6,037 bases of DNA from Candidatus Latescibacterota bacterium (GTDB lineage Bacteria; Latescibacterota; Latescibacteria; Latescibacterales; Latescibacteraceae). Both the position numbers and the translations under genes were made by a program. The notes beneath the pieces were generated by a model. The model made no database searches and was not told where the DNA came from. It saw only the letters and a program-made list of their open reading frames with translations. Below, one piece after another: positions 5,426-6,037 of this stretch; within the stretch, counting starts at the first letter, position 1; every line of letters begins with the position of its first letter. The stretch lies in the NCBI GenBank assembly GCA_018656855.1, contig JABHYP010000574.1, positions 1-6,037 on the forward strand, read 5' to 3'.

Positions 5426-6037
5426 ATGAAACGACGTACATTTTTGCAAGCTGCGGGAACAACAGTCGCCGCAACTCTGGGGACAAATCCCCTTTTTGCT
5501 CAAACTGTACATAAAAGGGATACGACTTACGAACCCAACCGTCGGCTTGAAAGTACCGGGCTGCAGATAAGGGATGTCCTCAAAATCTTGAAAAAAGGCG
5601 AAAAGAACAATATCCCCCCAATACTTAGGGAGGAGATACTAGACAACCCGAACGCAGTATTCATCATTTATGGTAGATTAGAAATTGAAAGTGATGAAAA
5701 GGGTAACTGGAAGCCATGTACTGCCCAGATGGAACGTTTCGGTCATCGTGTTTCGGAACTCGTGTTCAGAAAAGGCGGTAATAATAAGGGAAGAACGTTT
5801 ATTAAACCCAACATTGTCGGTTTGCCGAAATCAATCATACAATCGAGCGGAGGCAATGTTCACCCTTACTTCATTGTTGGTATGGTGGATGGTCTCAGGG
5901 AGATAGGAAATTCTAATGTTGCTATTGGAGCCCGCGGAGCACTTCGCCACCCTCAGGTGGTTTCGAGCGGATTTCAGAACCTCCTGGATGAGCATAATTT
6001 ACCGCTTATAGAAGCCCACGTTCAGTACTTTGAGAAC
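5426..6037 (+). CDS. Tat-exported DUF362 family protein (5' part; runs off the right edge)
   Basis: The function of DUF362 proteins is largely unknown; some members carry iron-sulfur-type ferredoxin domains. The visible 204 codons start with a clear twin-arginine signal: KRRTFLQ at residues 2-8, a mildly hydrophobic AAGTTVAATLG stretch, and a likely cleavage site LFA/Q at 25-26. The mature part includes a helical stretch (about 45-72), then NAVFIIYGRLEIE, and from about residue 122 the characteristic DUF362 segment: GRTFIKPNIVG (KPN at 127-129), GGNVHPYFIVGMVDGLREIG and SNVAIGARGA. Tat export suggests the protein folds, perhaps with a cofactor, before crossing the membrane; only one cysteine (CTAQ) is seen so far, so no metal cluster can be claimed. 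The start is fixed by a strong AAGGAG and by the Tat signal. It lies 161 bases after the GH127 gene in the same direction and may be co-transcribed. The C-terminal part is outside the window. Confidence 0.85.
   Translation, partial: MKRRTFLQAAGTTVAATLGTNPLFAQTVHKRDTTYEPNRRLESTGLQIRDVLKILKKGEKNNIPPILREEILDNPNAVFIIYGRLEIESDEKGNWKPCTAQMERFGHRVSELVFRKGGNNKGRTFIKPNIVGLPKSIIQSSGGNVHPYFIVGMVDGLREIGNSNVAIGARGALRHPQVVSSGFQNLLDEHNLPLIEAHVQYFEN

Noticed and set aside
5685..5906. Plus-strand 73-codon ORF within the DUF362 gene
   Set aside because: It is out of frame with the DUF362 reading frame, which has a Tat signal, a strong Shine-Dalgarno and family motifs across the same bases.

Overview
The window looks like a piece of a Gram-negative genome from the FCB supergroup or a neighbouring candidate phylum (Latescibacteria- or KSB1-like lineages are examples). 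The main reason is the first gene. It is a large multi-domain exported protein ending in a PNPFNP...SGVYIYRI module, the C-terminal FlgD-like/type IX-type sorting domain common in those groups. The Sec-type GH127 glycosidase and the Tat-exported DUF362 protein fit an environmental polysaccharide degrader. The lineage is an inference, not a measurement.

Layout. (1) About 1-2740, plus strand: a secreted modular protein with TolB-like propeller blades, an Ig-like domain, a long unassigned body, a FIMAH-like helical module and the C-terminal sorting domain. Its frame is open to the left edge, and its true start is unclear. A well-placed Shine-Dalgarno plus ATG on the minus strand at 38-50 suggests that a divergent gene may begin at the edge. 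(2) 2765-2797: a strong intrinsic terminator closes this unit. (3) 2798-3350: a gene-poor stretch holding a 57-codon ORF without clear homology, a possible promoter, and a 41-codon signal-peptide-like ORF whose stop overlaps the next start as ATGA. (4) 3351-5264: an exported GH127 (DUF1680) beta-L-arabinofuranosidase-like enzyme with the family's Glu/Cys zinc and nucleophile residues visible. (5) 5265-5425: an AT-rich spacer with a palindrome but no convincing terminator. (6) 5426 to the right edge: the N-terminal 204 codons of a Tat-exported DUF362 protein with a strong Shine-Dalgarno.

How they may work together. The GH127 and DUF362 genes run in the same direction with no clear terminator between them, and both products are exported. 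They may be co-transcribed and serve envelope or periplasmic carbohydrate metabolism. The large modular protein is separated from them by the terminator and is probably an independent cell-surface or secreted protein. No CRISPR array, rRNA, tRNA or intact mobile element was seen. The most unusual points are the compositional mosaic of the large protein, the doubtful left-edge start, and the two small ORFs ahead of the glycosidase.
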